Below are positions 18,668 to 27,937 of a stretch of 64,000 bases of DNA, piece after piece. Location of the stretch: contig NZ_QUMW01000009.1 in NCBI RefSeq assembly GCF_003387165.1, positions 372,001-436,000 on the forward strand. The letters are read 5' to 3'. Each line of letters begins with the position of its first letter. Position 1 is the stretch's first letter. Origin of the DNA: Jeotgalicoccus halotolerans (lineage in GTDB: Bacteria; Bacillota; Bacilli; Staphylococcales; Salinicoccaceae). Under the pieces are notes generated by a model. It searched no databases and was not told the origin of the DNA. It saw only the letters and a program-made list of their open reading frames with translations. The translations under genes were made by a program, and so were the position numbers.

Positions 18668-21600
18668 CTAATCTACTAATTCGATAATGTGGTTCATGTT
18701 AATATGTCTTTTTAATTCTCGTGATAATTCATTTAAGTAGTCTTCAATATCTTGTTCTGTTTCTAATTTAGTTGATTTTACAAGACTTGCTACTCTCACT
18801 TGTCGTACTGGCTTAGACTCAAAAATAGTCGTTGGATATCCTTCATTCCCGCTGTTTTCTTGACTGAGTTTTTCCATTTCTCGTCTGATTGTTAATTCAA
18901 TGTTATCCCTTGCATCACTACTATAAACAGTTAGAGCATCCACCCGATGGATATCAGTCGTCTCGTCAACTTGTTTCAGGTAACTTGTCCAAGCTTGATC
19001 AATTTTTGTTCTTGTTTGATCAGAAACTCCCTCTTGACTACTTAAGTTCTTCAGAGTTTCAAAATCAGTTTGTAATTTCTCTTTCGCTTTGTTTTGTCTA
19101 TCTTTTAGAATCTCATCGAAAGTTTGTTTAAAAATATCAACCAGCCCTGGAATATCTTTAATTTCTGAATATGGGATAGGATTTCTTATTATTCCTTTCA
19201 ACTCTTGTACACTATTTTCAATTGTTTCATTCATCTCATTTTCGAAGAACAATTGATCTCGCTCATATCGATTGAGTATTTCTAAGCCATTATCAAAAAG
19301 ATTTTTTTGATTTGATTCAAAAAATCCTTTAACAAGCTCAAAGTCATCATCCCACTGAATTAAGTCGTCTTCCATCTCAACCAATTTATTAAAATAAGTC
19401 ACATTGTCTAATTGATTCGTAAAATGGTCGAAGAGCTCTATGCCTTTTTCTAACAGACTCAACCCTGGATAGTTTTTATTTGTATAATCTTGTTTGTACG
19501 TCTTAATTTCGTTCTTTTTATTATTGATTAACTCTTGAATACCTAACATCATACCATCTTCGTCTTGCGGCAAACTAACTATGTCAAAGAGACTCCGTGC
19601 GATTCGCCTTACTTTTGAAATTAAAGCTGCATCTACTTTTTCACGTTTAAGAATAATGCCTTTCGCACTTTCTGTATTGTTCGTAAAGACATCCATTAAT
19701 TCTTTTTGAGACTCTTGCATATTTAAATAAATTGTATTGTATCGTAAGCGGATTTTTTCATCTTTTAACAAATCTACCAGCATTCCTGCAATATCTAAAG
19801 CTTTCCAGCCAAAAGGAACTGTGCCAAAATGATCATAAATCAGCTTCACTGTAATTTGCTTGCTCATTTGAGTTTGCAACTCAATGTATTGTTCAATCTC
19901 GTTCATTGCCGATATATTTGGATAGGTAGAGTCATCCATTTCAAGTGCTAAAGATCCAGTATCATTAGAAGTGATTTTTTGTTTTAAATCTCTTTCACTG
20001 TCAATATGGTCTTTCACTAAACTAAGTTTATTATAAGTATTTTCCACGAGATAAGATAATCCATGATTGATACGTTCACGAGCCGTCGAACCGTTTGTTA
20101 TAAGTTTTTGACCATTCGAATAAAAATCAGCCTCTTTTACGGAGGCCTCCAGTAAATCTCTTACTCTGCGTCGACGTTCACGGACCTCAGCCTGTTTATT
20201 ATTCAAGATATTTTGTTTTGTCTCAGATAAATCATTCATATTTCGCCGTCTGCGATACTGTTCAATCTTTAGAACTTCTTCCATTTCTTCAATATAGGAA
20301 GCGTCTCCTCCTAATCGAACAATCAGGTCACGTGAATTCATCGTCTGCATTTGAAGTTCTTCATCTGCTAAGTCACTAGTTGAAAGTGCCGTCAGGACAG
20401 ATAAATTAATACCTGCTGTTTGTCTTCCACGTTTTACAGTGTCGAGTTCTTCATTAAAATTAAATTGATAGTGATTCGAGAATTTAAATTTTTTCTCCGG
20501 ATAAATATCTTCAAATAAATACTCAGAGAGTGCATTAATGATATCCATTTCGTCAACGGAAATACTTTGGATTTCTCGGTTGATGTCCTGTTCTTCGTCC
20601 GTCAAGAAGATATAATGCTCACCATTCTTTTGAATTAAGCGTTCTTGGCGAAGCTTGTTTAAAGATTCTGTAAGATTTTGTTTGAGGGTAGTTTTATCGT
20701 CATTTACATTTGTCAGTATTAAAGTTGCTAAGTTATCAATGTTTCCAGGAATTTCCTCAATATATTTAATCATAAAGAGCACTTTTAAAAGATTTACATG
20801 GAATTCATCATCTGATAGATTTGGATTATTTATTGCTCCATTAATCACTCGGGTAATAGTAGGATTTAAAAATTCACTCATTGTATTATAAAACGCGTAT
20901 AGTGGTATGAGTGCTCCTTCCTCTTCATCTCCATATTGTTGTGCAGCTTCTTGATAAGCAGACAACAGTGACCGCTCTCCTTCTGAAAGATGTTTTCCAG
21001 AAGATCCATGTTTTCTCACTTGCTCAAAGATATTTTGAAGTAACTTAAATTGATAAGGGACAAATGGATAATCTTGGGCAAACTCTATTCCATCGTTATA
21101 TCCTCTATAATTCCCTGGGGTGCCTCGAAAACTAATTAGATTATTCAATATCGGACCTTGTTCTGGGTAAACCGCCTTGAGCCGCTCAGTAACAGTTGGT
21201 TTTTTATCTAAAATTCTTTTCTTAATCACTTCATCTGCAGAAGTAGATGATAAGGACAGTCTTGTATCGAATCTTCCTTGGATTCTTGAGAAGTCATCAC
21301 CTTTAACTTTGATAACATCATCAATGCTCTCTTGTGAAGTTACAAGAACCCAAACTTTACCTAATGAAGTCGTCCCTAGAGTTTCTACCACAGTTTGCAA
21401 ATTCAGCATTAAGTTTCGATTATCCCCTATGTATTGACCAATTTCGTCTACTAAGAATACTAAATGGAAATTATGATCTTTACTGTCAATAAACCCCTTT
21501 ACTTCAGCTGCAAATGATTCAATGGTTAGATCATCTGCCTGATCAATTTTACTAAACCAGTTTCTTGCACTGTCTTCAGACATATTCGAAGCGTGAGCAA

Positions 21601-22228
21601 GCGCTTGAATAATCTCTTCCCCTCTAAAATAGAAATTACTTTGATTACCTTCCCATGGTTCCTGTGCTAATTCTTCATACTTTTTCTTGAACAATTTAAA
21701 ATTACCTTCATCATCCAAAAACTTCTCCATTCTTGAAATAGCTGGGTTATCTCCATAGTATCCTCGATGTTCATCAAACACCTTTTTGAACACACGCAAA
21801 ATCGCATCTCTGCTTGTATAACTCGTGTTACTCTTTGCATCAATGTTAAATAAAATTGTATCTGTTTCAACAGAAGCAGATTTTTCCATTAAACCGTAGA
21901 CCATAGGGTCATTAATCTTCTCTTCAAAGAAATCAACTGGTCTTTTTCCATTTACCAGCTGATTATTTAGTAAATAAGATAGAATCTTCAGGAAGTGGGA
22001 CTTACCAGAACCAAAGAACCCGCTGATCCATACACCCATTTTATCTGTTGGTTGATCCACACTACGAGCATAGTTTTCATAGAAGTGCGAAAAGTGCTTT
22101 TTCAACTCTTTGGTAACTACGTACTCATCCAGTTCTTGATAGACAATTTCTTCATCTCTCTGCTGTACTTTTACTACGCCACGTATATCACGGTTTATAT
22201 CTTTTAAAAACATATCTTTAATAATCAA
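18668..22228 (-). CDS. brxC: BREX system P-loop ATPase BrxC
   Basis: A 1186-residue protein with an N-terminal AAA/P-loop domain: Walker A GFFGSGKSHFL (70-80) and Walker B HLVFLVDEIGQYIG near 257. Long helical and coiled-coil regions follow (about 620-720 and 900-1130). BrxC (formerly PglY-like, DUF499-related) is essential for both BREX functions, and probably acts as an ATP-driven platform for PglX and PglZ. The start ATG overlaps the brxB stop by four bases (22225-22228), indicating translational coupling. Length is typical for the type 1 protein. Confidence 0.95.
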   Translation of the reverse strand: MIIKDMFLKDINRDIRGVVKVQQRDEEIVYQELDEYVVTKELKKHFSHFYENYARSVDQPTDKMGVWISGFFGSGKSHFLKILSYLLNNQLVNGKRPVDFFEEKINDPMVYGLMEKSASVETDTILFNIDAKSNTSYTSRDAILRVFKKVFDEHRGYYGDNPAISRMEKFLDDEGNFKLFKKKYEELAQEPWEGNQSNFYFRGEEIIQALAHASNMSEDSARNWFSKIDQADDLTIESFAAEVKGFIDSKDHNFHLVFLVDEIGQYIGDNRNLMLNLQTVVETLGTTSLGKVWVLVTSQESIDDVIKVKGDDFSRIQGRFDTRLSLSSTSADEVIKKRILDKKPTVTERLKAVYPEQGPILNNLISFRGTPGNYRGYNDGIEFAQDYPFVPYQFKLLQNIFEQVRKHGSSGKHLSEGERSLLSAYQEAAQQYGDEEEGALIPLYAFYNTMSEFLNPTITRVINGAINNPNLSDDEFHVNLLKVLFMIKYIEEIPGNIDNLATLILTNVNDDKTTLKQNLTESLNKLRQERLIQKNGEHYIFLTDEEQDINREIQSISVDEMDIINALSEYLFEDIYPEKKFKFSNHYQFNFNEELDTVKRGRQTAGINLSVLTALSTSDLADEELQMQTMNSRDLIVRLGGDASYIEEMEEVLKIEQYRRRRNMNDLSETKQNILNNKQAEVRERRRRVRDLLEASVKEADFYSNGQKLITNGSTARERINHGLSYLVENTYNKLSLVKDHIDSERDLKQKITSNDTGSLALEMDDSTYPNISAMNEIEQYIELQTQMSKQITVKLIYDHFGTVPFGWKALDIAGMLVDLLKDEKIRLRYNTIYLNMQESQKELMDVFTNNTESAKGIILKREKVDAALISKVRRIARSLFDIVSLPQDEDGMMLGIQELINNKKNEIKTYKQDYTNKNYPGLSLLEKGIELFDHFTNQLDNVTYFNKLVEMEDDLIQWDDDFELVKGFFESNQKNLFDNGLEILNRYERDQLFFENEMNETIENSVQELKGIIRNPIPYSEIKDIPGLVDIFKQTFDEILKDRQNKAKEKLQTDFETLKNLSSQEGVSDQTRTKIDQAWTSYLKQVDETTDIHRVDALTVYSSDARDNIELTIRREMEKLSQENSGNEGYPTTIFESKPVRQVRVASLVKSTKLETEQDIEDYLNELSRELKRHINMNHIIELVD

Positions 22229-22818
22229 AACTCTTCCCCCTCAAAATTATCGATTAGGCGAAATGCACGATAGTAATTTTCTGATTCCAGTTTATTAAAT
22301 AATTGCAAATCTTGTTCACTGTATTGTCCAGGATAGAATAAAATAACAGGCATTTTATCTTCTAAAATATCTTGAAGATTATTTAATATATTGTGTGTTC
22401 GGACAAATGGGTATATTTGACCGACGCCTGTAATAAATATTACGTTATGATCGTCAATTTCATTTTTAATCCTATCTAAAAATATTTCCGGTCTTGCGAA
22501 AGTAGTTAAAGCTCGGTATAGAAAATTTTTACCTTGTTTTTGTTCCATATCAAATATTTGATTATAAATATTCTTTTCTTTAGCTATGTCCAGGAACATT
22601 TCATAGAGATTAAATTCAATAATTTTCCGCTTATGATGAGGCGCTTTGAAATAATCATTAATTAGATAGTATATATGATCTCTTACTTTTAACTCATCTT
22701 TCGGATCGTAATCAAAAATATAAAAGCTAATTTCATTTCCAAGGCCCTTGCCATTAACGAAGGTTTCTTCATGAATTTTATCTTTGATTAAATCTAGCCG
22801 TTTATCTATTATGCTCAT
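22225..22818 (-). CDS. brxB: BREX protein BrxB (DUF1788)
   Basis: A 197-residue protein matching DUF1788: MSIIDKRLDLIKDKI at the start, ISFYIFDYDPKDELKVRDHI near residue 30, NVIFITGVGQIYPFVRTHNI near 130, and the closing MPVILFYPGQYSEQDLQLFN. It is a small, soluble alpha/beta protein needed for BREX function in E. coli; its biochemical role is unknown. It starts five bases after brxA and overlaps brxC by four bases. Identification rests on both the sequence pattern and the canonical order brxA-brxB-brxC. Confidence 0.93.
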   Translation of the reverse strand: MSIIDKRLDLIKDKIHEETFVNGKGLGNEISFYIFDYDPKDELKVRDHIYYLINDYFKAPHHKRKIIEFNLYEMFLDIAKEKNIYNQIFDMEQKQGKNFLYRALTTFARPEIFLDRIKNEIDDHNVIFITGVGQIYPFVRTHNILNNLQDILEDKMPVILFYPGQYSEQDLQLFNKLESENYYRAFRLIDNFEGEEF

Positions 22819-22823
22819 AAATG

Positions 22824-23414
22824 CTATCCTTCCATTGCCTCAACGTATTTTTTATCCCCTATTCTTACTAAATGATCGCGTAACATATCATCAACTTGAA
22901 GTGGTATCAAGTCTATTGAAATTAGTTCAATTAAATAACCCATTTCTAATAAAAGCCGATTATATGAGCTTTTTAAACGTTTCAATGTTGACTCACTCCA
23001 ATCAGCTATTTGTTCATTAGCCTCTGACTTTTCTTTGAAAAAGATATTTATATCTTTTCTTTCATAAATTAAATCATTATCTTGGACTTTACTCTTAATC
23101 ACTTCATCCATAAATTCATAAAATAATAAGTCAGTCTTCATAATAGCGTAGAAATTAACTTGTTTAGCCATTTGAGTTGGTTCATTTAGGATATACTGCC
23201 TTAATTGATTGTCTAATACTCTTGCTCTGTTTAAAATATAAGGGAGGCTTCTTTTTGTACTTGAAGCTTTCTCCTGAAATAAATTTTCTTCAAGTACTTT
23301 TTTTCTAATTTCTCCATCTGTTAATCCTTTTTCTATCAGATTAACTACTAATTTAAATTCGAAAAATCTAAAGCCAGCACCAGTTAGTGATGTGGAATAT
23401 ACTTGATCTATCAT
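22824..23414 (-). CDS. brxA: BREX protein BrxA (DUF1819)
   Basis: A 196-residue protein matching DUF1819/BrxA: it opens with YSTSLTGAGFRFFEFKLVVN, followed by a helical domain and NLFQEKASSTKRSLPYILNRAR. The family resembles the NusB/RsmB-like antitermination fold and can bind DNA. The ATG at 23414 overlaps the stop of the small upstream ORF (ATGA) and is preceded by GAGGAG at about ten bases, a strong ribosome site inside that ORF. First of the six canonical type 1 BREX genes. Confidence 0.93.
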   Translation of the reverse strand: MIDQVYSTSLTGAGFRFFEFKLVVNLIEKGLTDGEIRKKVLEENLFQEKASSTKRSLPYILNRARVLDNQLRQYILNEPTQMAKQVNFYAIMKTDLLFYEFMDEVIKSKVQDNDLIYERKDINIFFKEKSEANEQIADWSESTLKRLKSSYNRLLLEMGYLIELISIDLIPLQVDDMLRDHLVRIGDKKYVEAMEG

Positions 23415-23608
23415 AGTCTGGTTATCTCCTCAGCATTAAAATCAATAATTTTAGAAACAACTGCTAATCGGTTTTTTCCGCATTGTTGTCTTAGTATTGT
23501 AGTATAATTTTCATTCTTTATAATCTTATCTTGATTATTTTTATACATCATCATTAAATTCACTTCTAATTCTTCATCTGATAATTTATCCACCCAATAG
23601 TCATCCAC
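23411..23608 (-). CDS. Small conserved-looking protein at head of BREX operon (TIGR04540-like)
   Basis: The frame from GTG 23608 encodes 65 residues (DDYWVDKLSDEELEVNL ... CGKNRLAVVSKIIDF) and overlaps brxA by four bases. It resembles small TIGR04540-type proteins in the YW...EEL and C/LGKxRLxVVxKII patterns; I recall but cannot verify that family. The same frame is open for another 23 codons upstream (to a stop at about 23680) and reads EVKKFYRTQREVASVINEIV, which looks like a genuine N-terminus. However, no ATG, GTG or TTG occurs there, and the GTG at 23608 lacks a ribosome site. A good AAAGGTGAT lies nine bases ahead of the GTT codon before KKFYRTQ. The start may have mutated, or a non-canonical one may be used. 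Function is unknown. Confidence 0.6.
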   Translation of the reverse strand: MDDYWVDKLSDEELEVNLMMMYKNNQDKIIKNENYTTILRQQCGKNRLAVVSKIIDFNAEEITRL

Positions 23609-23699
23609 AATTTCATTAATTACAGATGCAACCTCACGCTGGGTACGGTAAAATTTTTTAACTTCCCCAGAATCACCTTTTTATTAAATTCTTACTTTT

Positions 23700-23728
23700 A
23701 TTATACTTTAGATATACTTCACTATCCA
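23700..23728 (-). promoter_or_regulatory. Candidate promoter of the BREX operon
   Basis: On the minus strand TGGATA (23728-23723) is 17 bases from a perfect TATAAT (23705-23700). The ribosome site AAAGGTGAT lies about 20 bases downstream. It is the only convincing promoter upstream of the seven-gene operon; no BrxR/WYL-type regulator gene is adjacent. Confidence 0.5.
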
Positions 23729-24043
23729 TCACTCAATTAAAGGAAAAAATAATATCCCTCTTAAATATTTTTATATTGAATGAACTACATTAGAAATTTG
23801 ACTTAGATTACTTATCCCGAGATATTTACGATCAATATACTTTATGATTCAATAATTAAGTACTTCTATTTTCAAAGAAATCTGGATTGTTAATTATCTA
23901 TTGCTTTTGAATTTAGTAAAATCTTTTGAACTACCGGATTCATACTCAATATATCTATAACTTTCCCCTCTATATCATACGTATTTTTTGTCCAATTAAA
24001 TTCTTAAAGCTCTCGCTCTTGCTAATATTTACTCCAAACCACT
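23729..24043. other. AT-rich intergenic boundary of the BREX island
   Basis: No gene is supported here. The minus strand contains a 37-codon frame without a start codon (ending QKILLNSKAIDN, about 23890-24010) that may be a gene remnant but matches nothing I recognise. No tRNA, direct repeat or integrase was seen that would mark an attachment site. Composition is as A+T-rich as the BREX genes, so the right island boundary is probably near the nth terminator. Confidence 0.5.
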
Positions 24044-24078
24044 CAAACAAAAACCGCACCTCCTCACAGGAAATGCGG
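24044..24078 (-). terminator. Intrinsic terminator after nth
   Basis: On the minus strand a ten-pair stem, CCGCATTTCC with GGAGGTGCGG, and loop TGTGA are followed by TTTTTGTTTG. It ends the bshA-to-nth operon and marks the chromosomal side of the BREX island. Confidence 0.8.
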
Positions 24079-24087
24079 CTCCAATCA

Positions 24088-24750
24088 TTAAATTTTAACC
24101 AATCCTTTTTTCAAACGTTTCTGCCCTTCCCGGCATTCTGCCAGTAAAGGACATTCGTGACATTTGGGATTGCGGGCCAGACAGTGATAACGTCCGAAAA
24201 ATATTAACTGATGGTGTGTTTTGCTCCAGCGTTCAGCCGGGATTTTACGCATCAGTGTTTCTTCGACCTCGAGCGGTGAGTCTTTATAACGCGCAATACC
24301 GAGCCGCTTTGAAATTCTTTCAACATGCGTGTCGACTGCGATTCTCGGCGTATCGAATGCGACGGATAAAACGACGTTCGCAGTCTTCCGGCCGACACCC
24401 GCGAGCGACACTAAATCATCGTAGTTCCCCGGAATTTCGCCATCGTATTTATCGATTAGATCACGGCAGAGTTTTTGAATATTTTTAGCTTTTGTACGAT
24501 ATAAACCAATTGTTTTAATGTATTGTTCGATCTCTGTAACATCGACTTCTAAATAATCTTCCGGAGTTTTAAAGCGCTCAAACAGTCCCTCAGTCACCCT
24601 GTTTACCCCGACGTCTGTCGTCTGCGCGCTTAACAGCACAGCAATGGTCAGCTCAAACGGGTTTGTATAATTAAGTTCTGCTTCAGCATCCGGAAACATC
24701 TCCGCGATAACATCGATCATTTCCATCGTTTTTTTCTTACTTGTTGTCAA
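24088..24750 (-). CDS. nth: Endonuclease III (DNA glycosylase/AP lyase)
   Basis: A 220-residue base-excision repair enzyme that removes oxidised pyrimidines. It has the helix-hairpin-helix LAGVGRKTANVVLSVAF containing the catalytic lysine, the catalytic aspartate in IAVDTHVERISKRLG, and a C-terminal [4Fe-4S] loop C-x6-C-x2-C-x5-C (CLARNPKCHECPLLAEC). The start is TTG at 24750, seven bases after GGAGGT; the longer ATG frame at 24765 would bury that ribosome site in coding sequence. The start overlaps the end of dnaD by 14 bases, the conserved dnaD-nth pair. Confidence 0.96.
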   Translation of the reverse strand: MTTSKKKTMEMIDVIAEMFPDAEAELNYTNPFELTIAVLLSAQTTDVGVNRVTEGLFERFKTPEDYLEVDVTEIEQYIKTIGLYRTKAKNIQKLCRDLIDKYDGEIPGNYDDLVSLAGVGRKTANVVLSVAFDTPRIAVDTHVERISKRLGIARYKDSPLEVEETLMRKIPAERWSKTHHQLIFFGRYHCLARNPKCHECPLLAECREGQKRLKKGLVKI

Positions 24751-25360
24751 GTCGGCTACCTCCATCCAGCCATGATATAACAGGCAGTCCTGTCCCTTTT
24801 ACCGGTTCGCTTTTCGACGTGCTGCTCAAAATACGCTCCACGTACTGCAGCGATGTAATATTGCTTTTATACGCGATATCCACCGCATCCTGAATGGCTT
24901 CCGGCTGATAGTTTGAAACGTTCATCCAGCTGTTCAGGCGCTCGTACTCGTTCGGACTGATCGCCCTGCCGTACAGCTGCTCAATATATTCGAACAAACC
25001 GCGCAGCGTCGTATCGTCTTTGACCGGTGCTTTCTCTTCAAACATGATAAAGTCCTCGAGCTTATTATACAGCGGTTCAAAGTTATACGTTTCGGTGTAT
25101 TTGCCGTCGATTTGATGCGTATCGAGTTCTAGCAGGTTTTCTTTTATCAGCGACTGAATAATATGAGTCAGTTCACTCTCGTTTAAAGTCGTGCCGGCAA
25201 GCAGCTCGCTGAAATTAAGCGGCGTATTATGTGTGCGGTAGCGTTCGAGCAGCTTGATTAAAATAATGACACCGGCTTCATCAAGCCCTATTTTTGCATA
25301 ATTATCCAGCAGTATTTTATTGACCGGAATCGTAATATATTTTAAATAATCGTTAACCAT
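24737..25360 (-). CDS. dnaD: Primosomal protein DnaD
   Basis: A 207-residue DNA remodelling protein needed to load the replicative helicase at oriC and at restart sites. The N-terminal winged-helix domain (about 1-100, KYITIPVNKILLDNYAKIGLDEAGVIILIKLL) is followed by a C-terminal DnaB_2/DDBH2 domain (about 120-190, LFEYIEQLYGRAISPNEYERLNSWMN). The family's YxxxIxxxW signature here reads YVERILSST, so the final tryptophan is replaced by threonine. It lies between asnS and nth as in Bacillus and Staphylococcus. Confidence 0.95.
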   Translation of the reverse strand: MVNDYLKYITIPVNKILLDNYAKIGLDEAGVIILIKLLERYRTHNTPLNFSELLAGTTLNESELTHIIQSLIKENLLELDTHQIDGKYTETYNFEPLYNKLEDFIMFEEKAPVKDDTTLRGLFEYIEQLYGRAISPNEYERLNSWMNVSNYQPEAIQDAVDIAYKSNITSLQYVERILSSTSKSEPVKGTGLPVISWLDGGSRLDNK

Positions 25361-25417
25361 ATATTTCCCTCCAACAGCAGAATGGAGACATTAGGTAACC
25401 TAACATCTCCATTGATT

Positions 25418-26707
25418 TTACGGGTATAAACGATTTAATAATCTTGGGAATGGTGCAGTTTCTCTGACGTGCTGAACACCTGAGAACCAGGCAACTGCAC
25501 GCTCGAGACCGAGTCCGAAACCTGAATGCGGTACACTGCCATATTTACGCAGGTCAAGGTACCATTCATAAGCATCAAGGTTCAGTCCTGACTCCACAAT
25601 GCGCTCTTTCAGCTCATCGTAGTCGGAAATACGTTCACTGCCCCCGATAATTTCTCCGTAGCCTTCAGGCGCGATTAAATCGGCGCAGAGCACTGTACGA
25701 GGATCTTCCGGGTTCGTACTCATGTAAAATGATTTAATTGCTTTCGGATAGTTGACGATAAAGACCGGCTTGTCGAAGCTGTTCGCAATTTCAGTTTCAT
25801 GCGGTGAACCGAAATCATCGCCCCACTCGATATCATCGAAACCTTTTTCATGCAGCAGATCGATTGCTTCCGTGTATGAAATACGCGGGAACGGTGCTTT
25901 AATTTTTTCAAGCGCTGTCGTATCGCGTCCGAGCGCTTCTAAATCGAGTTTGCAGTTTTCAAGTACATTTTTAGCCAGGTATTCAACATACTGCTCCTGT
26001 ACTACCAGGCTGTCTTCGTGATTGTAAAAAGCCATTTCCGGCTCGATCATCCAGAACTCGATTAAGTGGCGGCGCGTTTTTGATTTTTCAGCGCGGAAAG
26101 TCGGGCCGAAAGTAAAGACTTTGCCGTGTGCCATAGCAGCCGCTTCAGCGTACAGCTGACCGCTTTGTGACAAGTAAGCATCTTCATCGAAATATTTAGT
26201 ATGGAATAATTCCGTCGTGCCTTCAGGAGAACTGCTCGTTAAAATCGGCGAGTCAATTTTCTTAAAGCCGTTGTTGAAATAAAAATCATGCGTGCTTTTA
26301 ATAATCTGATTTCTGATATTCATCACTGCATGCTGTTTTCTCGAACGCAGCCATAAGTGTCTGTTATCCAAAAGAAATTCAGGACCGTGTTCTTTCGGTG
26401 TAATCGGATAGCCTTCTGCAGCCTGAATAATTTCAATATTTGAAACTTCCATCTCGTAGCCGAAAGAAGAACGTTCGTCCTCTTTAATAGTTCCTGTAAC
26501 ATACATCGATGTTTCCTGGTGCAGTCCTTTAGCTGTGGCAAACAAATCTTCATCATTAGCTTTGACTACAACACCCTGCATAAAACCTGTGCCGTCACGG
26601 AGCTGAAGAAACTGCAGTTTTCCGCTGCCTCGTTTTTGCAGCAGCCAGCAGCCAATAGTAACTTCCTGTCCTGTATATTGTGGTGCCTGGTTAATAGTGA
26701 TTTTCAT
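25418..26707 (-). CDS. asnS: Asparaginyl-tRNA synthetase
   Basis: A 429-residue class IIb synthetase charging tRNA-Asn. It has an N-terminal OB-fold anticodon domain ([30 protein letters not shown]), then class II motifs: motif 2 [20 protein letters not shown] and motif 3 [12 protein letters not shown] near the C-terminus. The start chosen is ATG at 26707, with AAGGATG eight bases upstream and a family-like N-terminus ([12 protein letters not shown]); the longer frame to 26788 overlaps aspB and adds 27 unrelated residues. It is 13 bases after aspB. Confidence 0.97.
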   Translation of the reverse strand: MKITINQAPQYTGQEVTIGCWLLQKRGSGKLQFLQLRDGTGFMQGVVVKANDEDLFATAKGLHQETSMYVTGTIKEDERSSFGYEMEVSNIEIIQAAEGYPITPKEHGPEFLLDNRHLWLRSRKQHAVMNIRNQIIKSTHDFYFNNGFKKIDSPILTSSSPEGTTELFHTKYFDEDAYLSQSGQLYAEAAAMAHGKVFTFGPTFRAEKSKTRRHLIEFWMIEPEMAFYNHEDSLVVQEQYVEYLAKNVLENCKLDLEALGRDTTALEKIKAPFPRISYTEAIDLLHEKGFDDIEWGDDFGSPHETEIANSFDKPVFIVNYPKAIKSFYMSTNPEDPRTVLCADLIAPEGYGEIIGGSERISDYDELKERIVESGLNLDAYEWYLDLRKYGSVPHSGFGLGLERAVAWFSGVQHVRETAPFPRLLNRLYP

Positions 26708-26720
26708 AACTTCTACATCC

Positions 26721-27905
26721 TTATGCGTTAGTTTTTTCTTCGATAAATTCTTTAATGCGGGAGATTGCTTCGTTAAATTTCTCTTCACTCAGCGAATAGC
26801 TGATTCTTGCATATTCCGGAGCGCCGAAGCCGGATCCCGGAACAAAAGCAACATGTTTTTCACGGAGTATGTTTTTCACAAATTCATTCACTGTTTCATA
26901 ACCGCATGCTTCTGCACATGTTTGCATGTGAGGAAACAGATAAAACGCACCCTCCGGTTTAAGGCATGTCACATGCGGCAATTCAGAAATTTTTTTGTAT
27001 GCATTATCACGGCGGCGTTCAAATATCGCCCTGTAAGCTTCAGTTTCTTCAGGGTCCATATTGTATGCTGCAATAGCACCGTACTGCGCGGGTTCTGCCA
27101 CACTCGTAGTAGACTGTGATGTTAAAGCTGCAAGGGCAGAAATAAGCTCGGCATCGCCGCAGGCGTAGCCGACTCTCCAGCCTGTCATAGAATGCGACTT
27201 GCTGACGCCGTTAACAATGATAGTCCGGGCTTTAACTTCATCACTGAGAGATGCGATTGAGACGTGTTTGGTCCCGTAAGTAAGCACCTCGTAAATTTCA
27301 TCGACGACGATGATGATGTCAGTGTGAGCGAGCACATCTGCAAGCGCCTGCAGTTCCTCTTTTGAATAGACAGAACCTGTCGGATTGTTCGGACTGTTTA
27401 AAACGAGCATCTTCGTTTTTTCAGTCAGGTGAGCTTTTAGGAGCTCCGGAGTTAATTTAAAATGAGTATCTTCTCCGGTCACTGCAGTGACCGGTTCGCC
27501 GCCGACCATTTTAATCTGTTCAGTATAACTGACCCAGTAAGGTGACGGCACAATCGCTTCATCTCCCGGGTTCAAGGTTGCGAGAAAAATATTGTACAGC
27601 ACTTGTTTGGCACCGTTGCCGACATATATTTCAGTTGAATCATACGTCAAATTATTATCGCGCTGCATTTTTTTAGCAATAGCTTCGCGTAATTCCGGCA
27701 GACCGGCAGAAGCTGTATATTTCGTATGCCCCGCTTTAGCAGCAGCATTCACAGCATCTATGATTTCATCGGGAGTGTTAAAATCAGGCTCCCCGGCTGA
27801 CAGACTGATAACATCGACGCCTTCAGCTTTTAATTGTCTTGCAGTATTAGTAATTTCTATAGTTTGGCTGGGCGTGATTGACTTTACCTTTTTTGATAAT
27901 TCCAA
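26721..27905 (-). CDS. aspB: Aspartate aminotransferase-type PLP enzyme (AspB)
   Basis: A 394-residue class I/II aminotransferase, soluble, using pyridoxal phosphate. Motifs: [14 protein letters not shown] near 35, [16 protein letters not shown] near 95, [16 protein letters not shown] near 175, [11 protein letters not shown] near 205, and the PLP lysine in [20 protein letters not shown] near 235. The start is TTG at 27905, after GGAGA with a seven-base gap and at the conserved N-terminus ([14 protein letters not shown]); the longer frame to 27923 starts before that ribosome site. The aspB-asnS pair would link aspartate or asparagine supply with tRNA-Asn charging. Confidence 0.94.
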   Translation of the reverse strand: MELSKKVKSITPSQTIEITNTARQLKAEGVDVISLSAGEPDFNTPDEIIDAVNAAAKAGHTKYTASAGLPELREAIAKKMQRDNNLTYDSTEIYVGNGAKQVLYNIFLATLNPGDEAIVPSPYWVSYTEQIKMVGGEPVTAVTGEDTHFKLTPELLKAHLTEKTKMLVLNSPNNPTGSVYSKEELQALADVLAHTDIIIVVDEIYEVLTYGTKHVSIASLSDEVKARTIIVNGVSKSHSMTGWRVGYACGDAELISALAALTSQSTTSVAEPAQYGAIAAYNMDPEETEAYRAIFERRRDNAYKKISELPHVTCLKPEGAFYLFPHMQTCAEACGYETVNEFVKNILREKHVAFVPGSGFGAPEYARISYSLSEEKFNEAISRIKEFIEEKTNA

Positions 27906-27937
27906 GCTGCAGTCTCCTAACAATTATGTTTTCCTTA

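Noticed and set aside
23890-24010. Small minus-strand frame ending QKILLNSKAIDN
   Set aside because: No start codon, no ribosome site and no recognisable similarity; recorded only as a possible gene remnant.
23729-24043. Integrase attachment site or tRNA at the BREX island edge
   Set aside because: No tRNA, no integrase gene and no matching direct repeats at the two island boundaries could be found by eye.
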